From positions 53,293,177 through 53,357,176 of the forward strand of contig NC_062214.1 in assembly GCF_902686445.1 (NCBI RefSeq): a DNA stretch of 64,000 bases. Direction: 5' to 3'. This DNA is from Sciurus carolinensis. Its lineage: Eukaryota; Chordata; Mammalia; Rodentia; Sciuridae. This document shows, piece by piece, positions 1-10,419 of this stretch. The translations under genes were made by a program, and so were the position numbers. Within the stretch, counting starts at the first letter, position 1. Every line of letters starts with the position of its first letter. The notes under the pieces were generated by a model, which saw only the letters and a list, made by a program, of their open reading frames with translations, searched no databases and was not told the DNA's origin.

Positions 1-1570
1 GTGAGAGGAAAGGTATAGAAAGGACTCATTTAGCTTTTGGTAGCTGTTTAGTTGAGAAAAGAAGGCAAGATAAGGTGAACTAGGATGAAGACAGGCTGGC
101 TTGCTCTGACACATTTAGATCATATTCCAAGCATATATTCCCATGAGTCTGGACTTGCAGACTCCTCTTCAGATGTCTGCAGGTTGTAGGACTAGGACAT
201 ACCTGTGGTTGATTTGAGTTTCAGCCAATTCCCAAAGCACACAGGAAACAGAGCATGAATAAAGGGTGATGGTGCTACCTAACACCAAATACTAACAGTC
301 CTAGTGACAGTAGATGCCCTGCTTAGTTTAAGAACTAGATGCCTCAAGAACCTGTCTACTGTGCTATAGACCTTTAGCACATGGAAGACCACAGAGTTCC
401 ATTCAAATGTCTTTTTTATGATCTACACATTTAGCCTTGAGATCCAAATGTTTCAAATGTGTTCTATTTCTGTGCTGTGATGCAGTATGAGTTCATGATT
501 TTGTATGTTTCTTAGTTAAGAGGTTGCTCAATAATAGTTTGAAAATGTGTCTTAGGATGTATGTCTGAAGAGTATAGCTTTGGGAATGACCTATTACTTT
601 GGTAGTCATTTAATAAAAGAAATAGCAAAAATACAGAAGTATTATTAAGTTAATGAGATATTTCATAAATATCTCACATGGAGAATTTCTGAAACTTTGT
701 TGTATCAACATTTAATTTTCAGGCATAAGTATGAATTTCTGCACAACAGGACAACTCCAGATATAAGAATAACAGTTTCCCCAAAGAAGATTGGCATTCT
801 ATTAGACTATGAAAATTCAAAGTTGTCATTTTTCAATGTAGACATTTCTCAACATCTGTACACATTCAATTGTCAGCTTCACCAATTTGTGCATCCCTGT
901 TTTTCTTTGGAAAAGCCAGGGTGTCTCAAGATACATAATGGCATTTCAATGCCAATGCATGTCACTTTCTATTAGACCCTCTGATGTCATTTCCTGTCTC
1001 TCTTCTGTATTTACCCTTCTCAGTCACTCATCCTCTGCTGGCTGAACTTGGCATTCAAGCACCATGCACTCAGCAAAATTTGTGGCTCATGTTATTATCT
1101 GGCAGACTGGTGTGCTGCCATCATCTCACCTGACTTGGATTCTAGTCCTGAGCACAGTATTAGGATGCTAGGGCCATCACTGCCAGGCCCGCTATGAAAT
1201 GAGGGATTGCACTAAATGAACTCTAAGGGCTTTCAAGTAGTCAAACTACATTTGTCAATTTGTGTATGTGCAAACTGTCATGAATCTCTAAGGCCTACAG
1301 AGCTTGGCAGGGAGGAAAGTCTCCATGTCTTCAGCAGCCTCTCCATATTCATCACATTTCATTAGTATGAAGAACAGACTTGAGAAGACAAGAAGCAGAC
1401 CAAAGAAAGCAAGGGAAACTACATGCCTTTCTCAATTAAAATCTCCATTTTTTAACAGCAGCATTGTGGTGAGGTTCCGACCACTGTACACTTTATGTAA
1501 CACCTTGTGTTCTCCTTCACGGTGCTGACACAACTAACTTTGAATTTACCTGTATAATGAGTAATTCTAT
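1..1570. other. Non-repeat sequence, no gene recognised
   Basis: No convincing exon or repeat is visible in this stretch. From remembered human gene order, the 3' end of FSD2 (same strand as AP3B2) should lie near the left edge of this window, so part of this could be its 3' untranslated region, but I see no SPRY or fibronectin coding sequence to support that. The short open frames here look like chance frames. Confidence 0.4.
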
Positions 1571-1574
1571 GAAG

Positions 1575-1668
1575 ATAGGCATGCAAAAGGGTCTGTCTTG
1601 TTCATCACCTGATCCTCAAAGGCTAATGTGTAATAGGTGCACACCAAATACTTGTTGAGTAAATGAAT
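1575..1668 (+). repeat. MIR-like 3' fragment
   Basis: The stretch ends in a pattern like the MIR tail (a run resembling 'ttgttgagtaaatgaat' preceded by 'taataggtgcacacc'). It is short and diverged, so this is a weak family assignment. Confidence 0.4.
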
Positions 1669-1669
1669 A

Positions 1670-1995
1670 TCTTCCTTCAACTAACCACTGCTCTTTGGCT
1701 TCTCACTGCTCTCCATGTGAGGACTGGCAGGCCTCTTTCAAAAATATAGCAAAGGACCTACAGCCAGGGGATAAGCAAAACCCGAAGGGAAACTTTAAAA
1801 AAGAACAAAAGGGTATCTACGTCTGGGTGGCAAGGCAGGGAAAAATAGGGCACTACTTACTATTACATGCCAACTACAAACATGCAGCAAATGTGCTTTC
1901 ATGGTGTGTATATGTGCTTAAGTAGAAAACCGAGGGGATAGACGGGAATAAATTAGAAAACATTACTTGCAACTGATTCTAGGAACTGTCTTGTA
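1670..1995. other. Unassigned intergenic sequence
   Basis: Nothing recognisable apart from a chance open frame; no splice-flanked exon or repeat family seen. Confidence 0.3.
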
Positions 1996-1997
1996 AT

Positions 1998-2205
1998 ATA
2001 AAGAGCCAGATTTGAAAACAGGAAGACCTGGGTTTGATCGCTACTTTGCTGCTACTTCACCTTATGACCTGGAAAAAAGTCATCTTATCCAGACTTTCTA
2101 TATCCCTTCAAAGGGAAAAATAATACTTGTTTCACAGAAATGGATGACTTAATAACGAAGCCAGTCTAACAATAAGTGGCACACAGCAAATATACAATTA
2201 AAAAA
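1998..2205 (+). repeat. MIR SINE
   Basis: Diverged MIR: 'gaagacctgggtttgatc' followed by a 'cttatgacctggaaaaaagtcat' type core and a tail with 'taataagtggcacacagcaa'-like sequence. An ancient mammalian tRNA-derived SINE, and the only clear old SINE near the left end. Confidence 0.65.
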
Positions 2206-2608
2206 AAAAAAAACCTGCCACAGAGCAAAGCTGGGTACTGGCAGGAAGAGTGGTGTGCAGTCAGTGGCTCTAGGGCATCCTGCCTCGTGGCCCCAGTGTC
2301 ATTCAGTAACCTTGGTGCCCTGCTCTGTCAGTGCATTGTTCTCCAGTTCCAGTTTCTAGTTGCCATTTAAGCTCTGCACACACAGCATTTCAAAGCTTGA
2401 GTCAAGCTGCAGAGTAACAACTTCGGATGCCCAAGATATGCCCCACTCTCTTCACTTACGGATTTGTAAAGGAAAAACAAATCTTTCACTTTGAAACTTC
2501 ACATTTGCCAGCACACTCAAAATTGGACACACCGAACACCTCTCATTTCCTACTGAACTCTGCCTACTCGTAAAAAGAGCAGCTCAGATTCCTGAATTAA
2601 CCACTTAC
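2206..2608. other. Unassigned intergenic sequence
   Basis: Unique-looking sequence with no recognisable repeat; it would lie downstream of, or in an intron of, the minus-strand SCARNA15 host transcript. Confidence 0.3.
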
Positions 2609-2664
2609 CATGATGACAGCTCTTCATAGATACACACCTGCCCTGTCAAGCTCTATCACTTACT
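2609..2664 (-). ncRNA. Candidate exon of SCARNA15 host transcript (SNHG21-like)
   Basis: Read on the minus strand, a pyrimidine-rich tract ending 'cttatttcag' precedes a 56-base segment that ends in ATG followed by a consensus donor GTAAGT. Both splice sites are strong. The segment joins to the candidate exon at 3295-3330 without giving a long open frame (stops appear within a few codons), as expected for a non-coding snoRNA host. It lies about 1.5 kb downstream of SCARNA15 on the same strand. Assignment to SNHG21 is inferred from position; expression cannot be seen from sequence. Confidence 0.45.
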
Positions 2665-3036
2665 CTGAAATAAGAAAGGTATAGCAGATGTAAGCTCAGA
2701 AATGGTTCAAGTTATAAACAATTAAAATAGGTGTATATTCAAAGATGTTCTCAGCTACTGAAATAGAAACAACCAAGTAGGAGGTATGATATTACAGATT
2801 GGGCAAATTTGAATTCAGAGTTCTAATAGGCTTTATGGATGGAGTACTTCACATGTAATATGAACATGGGTGAATGGATAAAATGATAAAAACTTGACAC
2901 CTATCATGTTTTAATAAAATTTTATTTGACCAAGAAAAAACTGTCTAGAATTATCTTTGACTTTTAAAAACCACTTAAACAAGGGAGATAACCAATTTCA
3001 AGCATTACAATTATGCAGCATAAGGATAATTTGTTT
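2665..3036. other. Unassigned intronic sequence with overlapping A/T-rich poly(A)-like motifs
   Basis: Near 2910-2930 AATAAA-like hexamers occur on both strands within a few bases of each other. Otherwise nothing recognised. Confidence 0.3.
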
Positions 3037-3037
3037 A

Positions 3038-3120
3038 AGGGCTAGGCATATGGCTCAGTGGTAGAGCATTTTCCTGAATCTGAGGCCCTGGGTTTCATTC
3101 CCAGTATGATACACACACAG
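3038..3120 (+). repeat. ID SINE
   Basis: tRNA-derived ID element: 'atggctcagtggtagagca' carries the A-box region, and 'ccctgggtttcattcccag' the B-box region, followed by a short A-rich tail. Diverged, so an older copy. Confidence 0.85.
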
Positions 3121-3294
3121 AGAAACACAAAAGAAAAAAATAACTTTTGTTTAAGTATTGTTCTCATCTTCTACTAGAAAAAAAAAAAAATTCTAGAATA
3201 AAGTCGAACAAAACTGCTTTTTCTAAGACTCAGTTCCTTAAAATAACACTGAACAATCTGCTAAAACTAATTTTAAACAAGGGGTAGAGTTTAC

Positions 3295-3330
3295 CTCATG
3301 GCCATGTTCACCTGCAACCTGCTGATAAAT
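3295..3330 (-). ncRNA. Candidate 36-base exon of SCARNA15 host transcript
   Basis: On the minus strand a long uninterrupted pyrimidine tract ends in 'tttctaacag', then come 36 bases ending ATGAG, then the donor GTAAAC. The acceptor is among the best in the window. The exon is open in one frame, but the next candidate exon (2609-2664) gives a stop after two codons, so either this is non-coding or it is the last piece of a very short frame. It lies about 0.8 kb downstream of SCARNA15, so SCARNA15 would be intronic between this exon and that at 4882-4936. Confidence 0.5.
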
Positions 3331-4132
3331 CTGTTAGAAACAAAACAGAAAAAAAGAGTCTTAAAAAATTAGACCATTGTAGTCACAATCCCTAATTATC
3401 GGGCAGTTAAAAAAAAATCAAAATCTTTTCTTTCTTAGCTTTACCTGTACCATTCTGTAACTCCTAAACAAGTCATTACATAAGCTTTAGCTTCCCTAGT
3501 TTAATGAAGGGGAAAGAGAATATGTAAAACAACCACAGAATCCTGGTGACATCTACCAAGGGTTTAGTAATCAGAATATTCAGAATTTAAAATACCCTCA
3601 CTAGATGGAATTGGAAAGTTGATTAGCAGCTTGGGACATTAAATGACATTGGTTCCTGATAAAATTAAATTGCCTTCTATTGATCAAAGTGCAGGTTTAA
3701 TAATTGACTTCCTGCTGGTTCAAATGATACATAATCACTTGTACATATCCAGTAAAATATTTCTGAAGCATGTACTTTGTCAGGATTGTAAAGCAGAGTA
3801 AATGAATGGGCAGTGGGGCCTTATTAATACTTCTCATCCTCCAAAATTTACAACTCACACCCTGAAAACTGCCCCAGCACTGTTCACTGTGTTGTGGCAT
3901 TCTATAAATAATACTGAATTCACCTCCATCCAAGGAGGTTCAGGTACCAGAAAACTTTCTGAACTCTCCACTATGAGAAAACATCCTCTCCTCAACTTGC
4001 CAACACCATTCTCCAATTTCTAGTAAGCTTCCTATCAATTAGTAGAGTTAAAAGACTCTTCTGTGTTCCTTATGCCTTTCTCCACCTTTCTCATCTAATA
4101 TTTCAGTTTTTTTCTACATAACAATATATAAC
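3331..4132. other. Intronic sequence downstream of SCARNA15
   Basis: No repeat recognised. The plus-strand open frame around 3802-4023 and its minus-strand partner look like chance frames: they lack splice signals and family resemblance. Confidence 0.3.
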
Positions 4133-4258
4133 TGATGTTGGTAGATAAGTAGGTCTTGAATTTATTTTGCAAACAAGACCTGTTCTATCTACCTTTTCAT
4201 TTAGGAGGCTAAAAGCAGAGTCAGCTTGACTTCAAGGACTCTATTTTCTTAGTCTCCA
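4133..4258 (-). ncRNA. SCARNA15: SCARNA15 (ACA45), H/ACA small Cajal body RNA
   Basis: The minus strand shows the full H/ACA architecture in about 126 bases. The 5' hairpin (4204-4257) pairs GGAG...CTAA against TTAG...CTCC arms. An H-box AAATGA follows at 4197-4202, then a long 3' hairpin (4139-4195) whose arms GGTAGATAG and CTTATCTACC and inner GGTCTTG and CAAGACC pair around the TTTGCAAAATAAATT loop. ACA then sits exactly three bases from the 3' end (4133-4138, ACATCA). The 3' hairpin matches the human ACA45 sequence I remember almost base for base. In human this RNA is intronic in SNHG21, is predicted to guide pseudouridylation of U2 snRNA in Cajal bodies, and its 3' hairpin is reported to be cut by Dicer into a microRNA-like product. 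The 5' boundary is uncertain by a few bases. I did not find a perfect CAB box. Confidence 0.93.
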
Positions 4259-4341
4259 GAATATGATCAAGCCCAGCATTTAAAATACTGCCCTTTAACA
4301 TGTCAAGGTATTAAAGGAAAGATAATTTATAACTTCAAGGG

Positions 4342-4475
4342 TTTTAAAAATTTTTTTTGAAGTTGTAAATGTACAGAATGCCTTTGTTTATTTTTATGTG
4401 GTGCTAAGGATCAAACCCAGTGCCTTGCACATGCTAGGCAAGCATTCTACCACTGAGCTACAGCCCCAGCCCTAT
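4342..4475 (-). repeat. ID SINE
   Basis: Antisense ID: 'gtggtgctaaggatcaaacc' (B-box side) through 'ctaccactgagctacagccc' (A-box side), with a T-rich stretch on the left representing the tail. Confidence 0.9.
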
Positions 4476-4477
4476 AA

Positions 4478-4881
4478 CTTCAAGTTTTAAGAGCACTGAA
4501 CTCTTTACATATGTTGATGTCACCGCAACTAATGGTTGATTAATCTAAATGCAAGATAATTGCTATTTAGAAAGAAGACCCCAGTTAGTTGGCATCTTTT
4601 TTGTCAGTAGGAAGTCCACTAGAAGGAACATGACTATGACCTGGGCACAGCAACTGCCCCTGAGGTAGAGGTGATTTTATTGGAGTTGATACTGCACAGG
4701 TGCTGGTTCTTGCCAAATACATCAAGTTCAACTGCTTTGCTGCTTGTTTTCTGCTATTATCAATCCCAGAAAACACTAAGCCCAATTCACAGATGGACAG
4801 CCCATTTTTCATTTCATTTTCATTTTTCTTTCATTTTCTGACTTTGTCAGAATCAGGGTTTTCTGTGTCATTTTTACTTAC
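4478..4881. other. Intronic sequence upstream of SCARNA15 (minus-strand sense)
   Basis: Nothing recognised; overlapping short open frames on both strands around 4585-4912 are unsupported. Confidence 0.3.
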
Positions 4882-4936
4882 TCAAATCCTGGCGGAATTA
4901 AAATTTCATTGATTTGAAATGTACAAATTAAACAGC
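4882..4936 (-). ncRNA. Candidate exon of SCARNA15 host transcript, upstream of the RNA
   Basis: On the minus strand the segment ends ...GATTTGA followed by the strong donor GTAAGT. The upstream acceptor (...gatcagctacag) has a weaker pyrimidine tract, so the exon start is uncertain. Together with 3295-3330 it would bracket SCARNA15 in one intron. Confidence 0.35.
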
Positions 4937-5568
4937 CTGTAGCTGATCAAACAACATGCAGTAACTCAGATAGTAAATAAAAATGTTTTTGCAGCAAGAA
5001 CTTGAATCCTAGTCTCACTGTCTCCCCCAGTCTCATTCCTAAGCTAAAATGGGAATCTTTTTCCCTGAAAGGACTTTAAGAGATGCTCTTAAATTCAAGT
5101 AGATCTGATTGGAGACAAGAGTATAATACTTTCAATAGGAAAGTAACCAACCAACAGAATTGCATTTTAATAAAGCAGGAACATAGTTTTTAGAGATGGA
5201 TTTCCATTACTTCTTGGTAAATTTATTATTCTGCCACCCAGATTCCTACGCTTCTACTTCTTTCCATATTGCAAACATCCTTCTAATTAAGGGGTAGGGA
5301 GGTAGAAACAGAGAAGGAAAAAAACAAGCAGCATTATCCAGAAGAAGAACACTCTGAAAAAGGTGTTAAAATACTTGATTACTATTCTTTGTACTACTTA
5401 CAATTTATAAACTAGTTACAATTCCTAGGCACTCAAAATGGAACTCCCCGTCCTTGTCTACTTCATGCCTGTATAACTCAAAAATCACCTCTGGGAAATA
5501 CTGCCTAATTCCTCCCTCTCCCAAACTGAGTTGAGTACCAAATACTCACCTACTTTTGAATACTTAAG
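4937..5568. other. Unassigned intronic sequence
   Basis: No recognised repeat or exon. Confidence 0.3.
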
Positions 5569-5570
5569 TG

Positions 5571-5790
5571 GGAGCTGGATGCAATGGTGCATGCCGGTAA
5601 TCCCAGTGGCTCAGGACAGAGGCAAAAGCATTGCAAGTTCAAGGCCAGCCTCGAAAATTTAGCAAGACCCTGTGTCAAAATAAAATAAAAAGGGTTGGGG
5701 ATGTAGCCCAGCAGTATACCACTTGCCTAGCATGTGCAAAGCCTTGGGTTCAATTCCTAGTACCACCAACACAAAAACAAACAAAAAACT
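5571..5790 (+). repeat. B1-ID composite SINE
   Basis: A 7SL-derived monomer ('ggtgcatgccggtaatccca', 'aagttcaaggccagcctc', 'gaccctgtgtcaaaataaa') fused to an ID unit ('ggttggggatgtagcccagc', 'cttgggttcaattcctag'), with an A-rich tail containing CAAAAA units. Confidence 0.92.
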
Positions 5791-5894
5791 TAAGTGGCTC
5801 CATTGTAGCCACTGGCTTCTCTGCTCCATTTGACTATAAGCAGTTCAAAGGCAGGGGCTGTGCCTTTATGATCTCTGAATTATAAGAATAGGGA

Positions 5895-6085
5895 AACAGT
5901 CAGCAGTGGCACACATTGTAAGTTCAAAGCCAGCCTCAGCAAAAGCGAGGTGCTAAGCAATTCAGTGAGACCCTTTCTCTAAATAAAATACAAAATAGGG
6001 CTGGGGATGTGGCTCAGTGGTCAAGTGCCCCTGAGTTCAATCCCTGGTACCAAGAAGAGGGAAAGAAAAAAAAAAAAAAGAATAC
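5895..6085 (+). repeat. B1-ID composite SINE, 5'-shortened
   Basis: Contains the B1 right part ('aaagccagcctcagcaaaag', 'ctctaaataaaatacaaaat') and a near-consensus ID unit ('ggggatgtggctcagtggtc', 'gagttcaatccctggtacc') followed by a poly(A) tail near 6064-6079. The start of the B1 monomer is missing or rearranged. Confidence 0.9.
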
Positions 6086-6790
6086 GGAAACAACTGTTTT
6101 CAGCTTTCAGAGAGAGCTTATATACCTGAAAAGAAAGGAGACATCAAAGTTTGTTTCAGATCAAAGGAAAAGACTCTTCATCAGAAGGCAAAGCAGCCTT
6201 CAAATCTGTGTGTGGTTGGGGGTAGAGAGTGAAGTTAACAACATTAAAAACAGTCATTTTCAACCTTCTGTCTCAATACATCTGAGACATCAGACACAAA
6301 AGTCCCATCAGTAAGTGCACATTGTGGTGACTTTGAATCTGGGAAGACAGGGAAGGGGCACAGAAGAATCTGGCGAGTGGGAAAGATGCATGTAGTTTAG
6401 AACATTCGTCCCACTGCTGTAAGAAAAACTGAGAACTCACATTTAATCTTTATTATAGTTTTAACTATTCTAAGAGAGTCCAAAGATCTGCAACATGTGT
6501 ATTTTAGATGTTCTGAATCAAACATTTGGCTCATAATCCCTGGAGGTTGGTGCACAGAAGTTGCCCCCTTGGTCACTAAGTTTAATTGTCCACAATTATG
6601 TGACTCTAGGCTACTTGCAGAATCTAAGAATTTTATAGAGAAAATTATACCCTGTAAAGGTAATAACAAACTTAGGTATTTATAAAGATCAAAGCTGATT
6701 CCTTCTCAAATGTCAAGTGTCTTTAAAACTCATTTTATGGGAGAGACTCCTTCACAAATGATACAAAGCAACAATTAAAGTAGCTCAGTA
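6086..6790. other. Unassigned intronic sequence
   Basis: No recognised repeat or exon; overlapping open frames on both strands around 6397-6685 have no family resemblance. Confidence 0.3.
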
Positions 6791-6792
6791 CC

Positions 6793-6985
6793 AGCCAGAT
6801 GCAGTGGTGTATACCTGTATTCCCAGCAACTTGGACGGCTAAGCCAGAAGGATTCGAGTTCTAGGCCAGTCTTAGTAACTTAGTGAGACTCTGTATTAAT
6901 TTTAAAAAATAAAAAAATAATAAAATTTCAGTGGCAAAGCACCCCTGGGTTTAAGTGTTTAATCCCCAGTCTGGGGAAAAAAAGA
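6793..6985 (+). repeat. B1-ID composite SINE, diverged
   Basis: Recognisable B1 start ('gcagtggtgtatacctgtat'), an A-rich middle and a degraded ID unit ending 'taatccccagtctgggg'. Confidence 0.82.
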
Positions 6986-7232
6986 AAAGATGTACCTTAG
7001 CACCTAACAAACAGTCCTTCTCTAAACACCTTTGGCCAAATTCATACATTTTCTGTAGAGTAGAAATCAAATGGAGGCATTATTAAAATCTCATCCTTTT
7101 CTAAAAAGGGGATGGATGTCTAAAATTTTCAGTTAGTAGGATCCTATGATCCATTATTTAAAATCAGAAATATACATTATCAGCTTTTCAAAGGACCATA
7201 ACTATCTATCCAGGATTTCTGTGTAATATATA

Positions 7233-7317
7233 GTTTTGTTTTTTGGCTGAGGAAAAAAACCTAGAGCCTTGCCCATGTTAGGCAAGCACTCTCCCGCTGA
7301 GCTACATCTCCAGCCTA
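7233..7317 (-). repeat. ID SINE
   Basis: Antisense ID: 'gccttgcccatgttaggcaa' through 'cgctgagctacatctccagc'. Confidence 0.85.
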
Positions 7318-7647
7318 ACATCCAGATATTTTAAATACCATTTACCTAATACACAACAATCATACTCAGTGATGAATATATTTCTGTGCAGTTAACTTAT
7401 CTATTGAAAAATCAGAGTTCTGGAATGGAGAATAAGAACATGGAAGATGGAGGCTGTAATCAACTGCTGGTTACTGGCAAGGAAAGGTGAGCAAGAGTTA
7501 ACTGGCCAAGGGAATGAGCAAAAATAAAAAATGCCTACGGCTTGTTCATATCCAAATCCAATAAATTAGAATCTTCTCTTCTTAGCCCTTGATTCTCTAG
7601 GAGTTGGTCTCAACCATTGTCTGAAGCCATATTAGAAAAGCAGTAAA

Positions 7648-7730
7648 GGCTTAGGGTAAAGCTCAGTGGTAGAGTGCCTGCCTAGCTTGTGCAAGGCCCT
7701 GGGTTCGACCTCCTTCACTACCCCCAACAA
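7648..7730 (+). repeat. ID SINE
   Basis: 'gggtaaagctcagtggtaga' to 'cctgggttcgacctcc', with an intact B-box GGTTCGACC. Confidence 0.88.
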
Positions 7731-9350
7731 AAGCCAATAGGATAAAAAGAACACAAAATGTACACCTATCTGTGTTTCTTGTGCCTGGAATTATACAGCT
7801 TCTGGAGACACAAGACTGCTTGTTATTGCATTTTTAGATGATACTTCTGTTCATGTCATAATCACAACTGCAATCATTTATGTACATAACCTAAAACATT
7901 TTGAAACATTTGCATAAAGCAGTTTTCTTAAAATATGTCCCTATGAGGACCTCTGAAAGTCCTTCAGGTGTTAAGTCAAAACTGTTTTCATAATAATATT
8001 AAGACATTATTTGCCCTTTTCCCTCTCATTCTATGAATGACAGTACAGTTTAACTATCTGATGAGTGAGAATATCCATCACTGACAACTATTGAAGTGTG
8101 TGCTTCCGTGTTCTTGTGTTTAAACATTTTTCGTCTTTTATTTTCTAATGCCATAAATATAGATAGAAATAACTCACAAAAACAAAAGCTCTTTGGACTC
8201 AATAATTTTTAAAGGTATCTTAAGACCAAAAAGGTTGAAATTATTTGTATAAAGTATCCATGTCTCTCCCACGATGAACATCAAGTTGAATTAATTCATT
8301 AGTAGTTGTGATTTCCCATATGCTAAGAGTTTTTTAAATATTTGCTTAAAGTACAATTAGTTTTCTGGAATTCTTAGGCGTCCTTACTTTCTTCACGAGT
8401 TTGTCACTTTCCTACAGCACATTTACATTTCATAACATGAGAAAGATAACAGCAATAATGCAAAAATACATTTGAACTGCACAAGGACCAGATGTCAAAT
8501 TACTTTAAAAAATAGCAGAGGTTTGAGTGTAGTGTACTCTACGGCACCTCAGTTGGACTTGTGAATAACTTACAACTTCCTTAGAGTTGGTATCATTCAC
8601 ATAGAATTGTGGGTAAACTTCTACAGGCAGCTTTAAGCAAATAGTCATAATGAAAGCACAGACAAGTGGTCAGCTATAAATCTTCTAGGGTGAAAACATA
8701 TCTTGTTGATCTCCAGGCAAAGGTCTGAAACAAGTAATGAAAGTTCCATCTTCACATTATTACTACATATATATTGCTAAATGGGACATGACAGAAGTGA
8801 CATGACATATTCATCTCCATCCATAGAATATTAAAAAGATGGATGATTACAGTTCTCCTGACACAAACCGACTTATTTAATTCCTTGGATGGATTCATAC
8901 TGTATCTAAACATACATCACCATCTTCACCCCTCACCTTCCACCCCTCACCAAAAGACAAATCATTAGCAATTCAGAATACAGTGAAGAAAAGGATTCTG
9001 GATTGGAAATGAAGAAAATGTACTTTCAGACCTGGCTCTGATATGAACAAGTGTGACTTTCCATCTGTGTCCTGTCATTATGCTTCATTTTATGCTTTAT
9101 TTTAAGGTGAAATATCGGGGATAATCAAAATGGCTTTGTTCCACCTCTAACATCAAACGACTTTGCTGCCAGATTTAGGAAGCTCAAAAACTCAACTCTT
9201 GCTAAGTGCTTAAAATTAACCCAACAGGTACTGCTGCTTCAAGCAGGAGTCACTCACTACCTGGGAATGCCTGAGTTTCTACAGGCCCATATGCAACACC
9301 TATACGAAAACTGATTTTTTTCTTTTTTTTTTAAATTGCTATTATTATAG
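7731..9350. other. Unassigned sequence upstream of the CpG promoter
   Basis: About 1.6 kb of A/T-rich unique-looking sequence. It would be intron 1 of the minus-strand host transcript. No exon or repeat family recognised. Confidence 0.35.
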
Positions 9351-9352
9351 CT

Positions 9353-9540
9353 ATTATTTTGCGGGTACCAGGGAATGAACTCAGGGCCTCGCATACGCTG
9401 GGCAAGGAATCTATCACTGAACTACGTCCCCAGCCTATTTTAAAAATCTGAGACAGGGTTTCGCTGAGGCTGGCCTCGATCTTCCTGCCTCAGTCTACCA
9501 AGTAGCTAGGAATACAAGCGTGCAACACCGCGAACGGCTT
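9353..9540 (-). repeat. B1-ID composite SINE
   Basis: Antisense: an ID part ('ggtaccagggaatgaactca', 'ctgaactacgtccccagcct') then a B1 part ('gagacagggtttcgctgagg', 'ctgcctcagtctaccaagta'). It abuts the CpG-rich promoter. Confidence 0.9.
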
Positions 9541-9639
9541 GAACTATTTTTCCTAAAATTTATTCTGTGTGAGTACGTATTCTCCCTCCCACACCTATTC
9601 CCATCACAGTTCCAACCTCATTTTTCAAAAGGAGGAGAG

Positions 9640-10142
9640 AAAAACCTCACCCGGCGACAGATACCCAGACTCCTCACCGCTCTTTCCGTTCCCTGCCACA
9701 TCCCCCAAAACCCGATAAGCCGGCCTGCCTGTTGGGACGCCACGGTCACGCGCCTCGCCGATGGCCAGAGACCCGCCTTACTCCACGCTACAGTTGCAGC
9801 CACCCACCCGCTGTCGGGTCTCGATAGTCACTCCTCTCTTCATCCGGCGGAAAATCTTTTTCCGGTTTCCGGGGCGTGGGCCGGAAATCCCGCCCCACGC
9901 GACAGCACGACGCCACGTAGCGGCGGGAGTTCTGCGCGCGGGCTCCGAACGAATCGGAGTGTTCAAGTTCTGTCGGAGGCCATAGGGGCTGTAGGGGCGA
10001 CTCCGGAGACCTGAACCTGCGCTCGTACTTCTCTGTCCACAGCCATAGGGAATGGAGGGAGTGCCTGAAACTTTCCGTGGTGTCTCAGAGAGCGGCATGA
10101 ACTCCCTTGTGACCCCGCGGGCGTCCACTCTAATTGGGGCTC
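9640..10142. promoter_or_regulatory. CpG-rich TATA-less promoter, probably of SNHG21 (minus strand), possibly bidirectional
   Basis: CpG density rises sharply here compared with the flanks. At 9859-9890 are clustered ETS-type CCGGAA/TTCCGG motifs around a GGGGCGTGG GC element, and CACGTAG follows near 9914. On the minus strand two consensus GTGAGG donors sit at 9645-9650 and 9672-9677, suitable for ending a first exon that starts around 9800-9900. From remembered human order, SNHG21 starts here and runs toward SCARNA15, away from AP3B2. No ATG-initiated frame of useful length precedes the donors on the minus strand, which fits a non-coding host. A plus-strand transcript is also possible. Confidence 0.7.
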
Positions 10143-10418
10143 TCCAACCTCAGCTATACTTCTTTCCTCGCTTTGCTCCACCTGCCTCCTGTATGTAATT
10201 TCTTGTTTATCCTTTAGTCCCATAAAGTGACCACCTTAAACTGAGCATTGACTTTCCCTCATCTCAGTAGAAACTCATAAGCGTCTGGTAATTCTTAACT
10301 ACTGGCGCAGCCATTTATTTACCATAGGAGGGATTGAGCATGCATCAACGTGGACTACTCTCTGGACCTGGTATTTCCGGGGCTAGAAAAATAAGTAGAA
10401 GTAAGAATTGCCTCTTTA
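10143..10418. other. Flank of the CpG promoter
   Basis: No exon or repeat recognised. Confidence 0.3.
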
Positions 10419-10419
10419 C

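Noticed and set aside
3802..4023. A 73-codon plus-strand frame beside SCARNA15
   Set aside because: No splice sites, no recognisable motif, overlapped by a minus-strand frame of similar length; consistent with chance.
9520..10223. Several overlapping frames of up to 164 codons on both strands at the CpG promoter
   Set aside because: They arise from low stop density in GC-rich DNA. They overlap a SINE on the left, use non-ATG starts and have no family resemblance.
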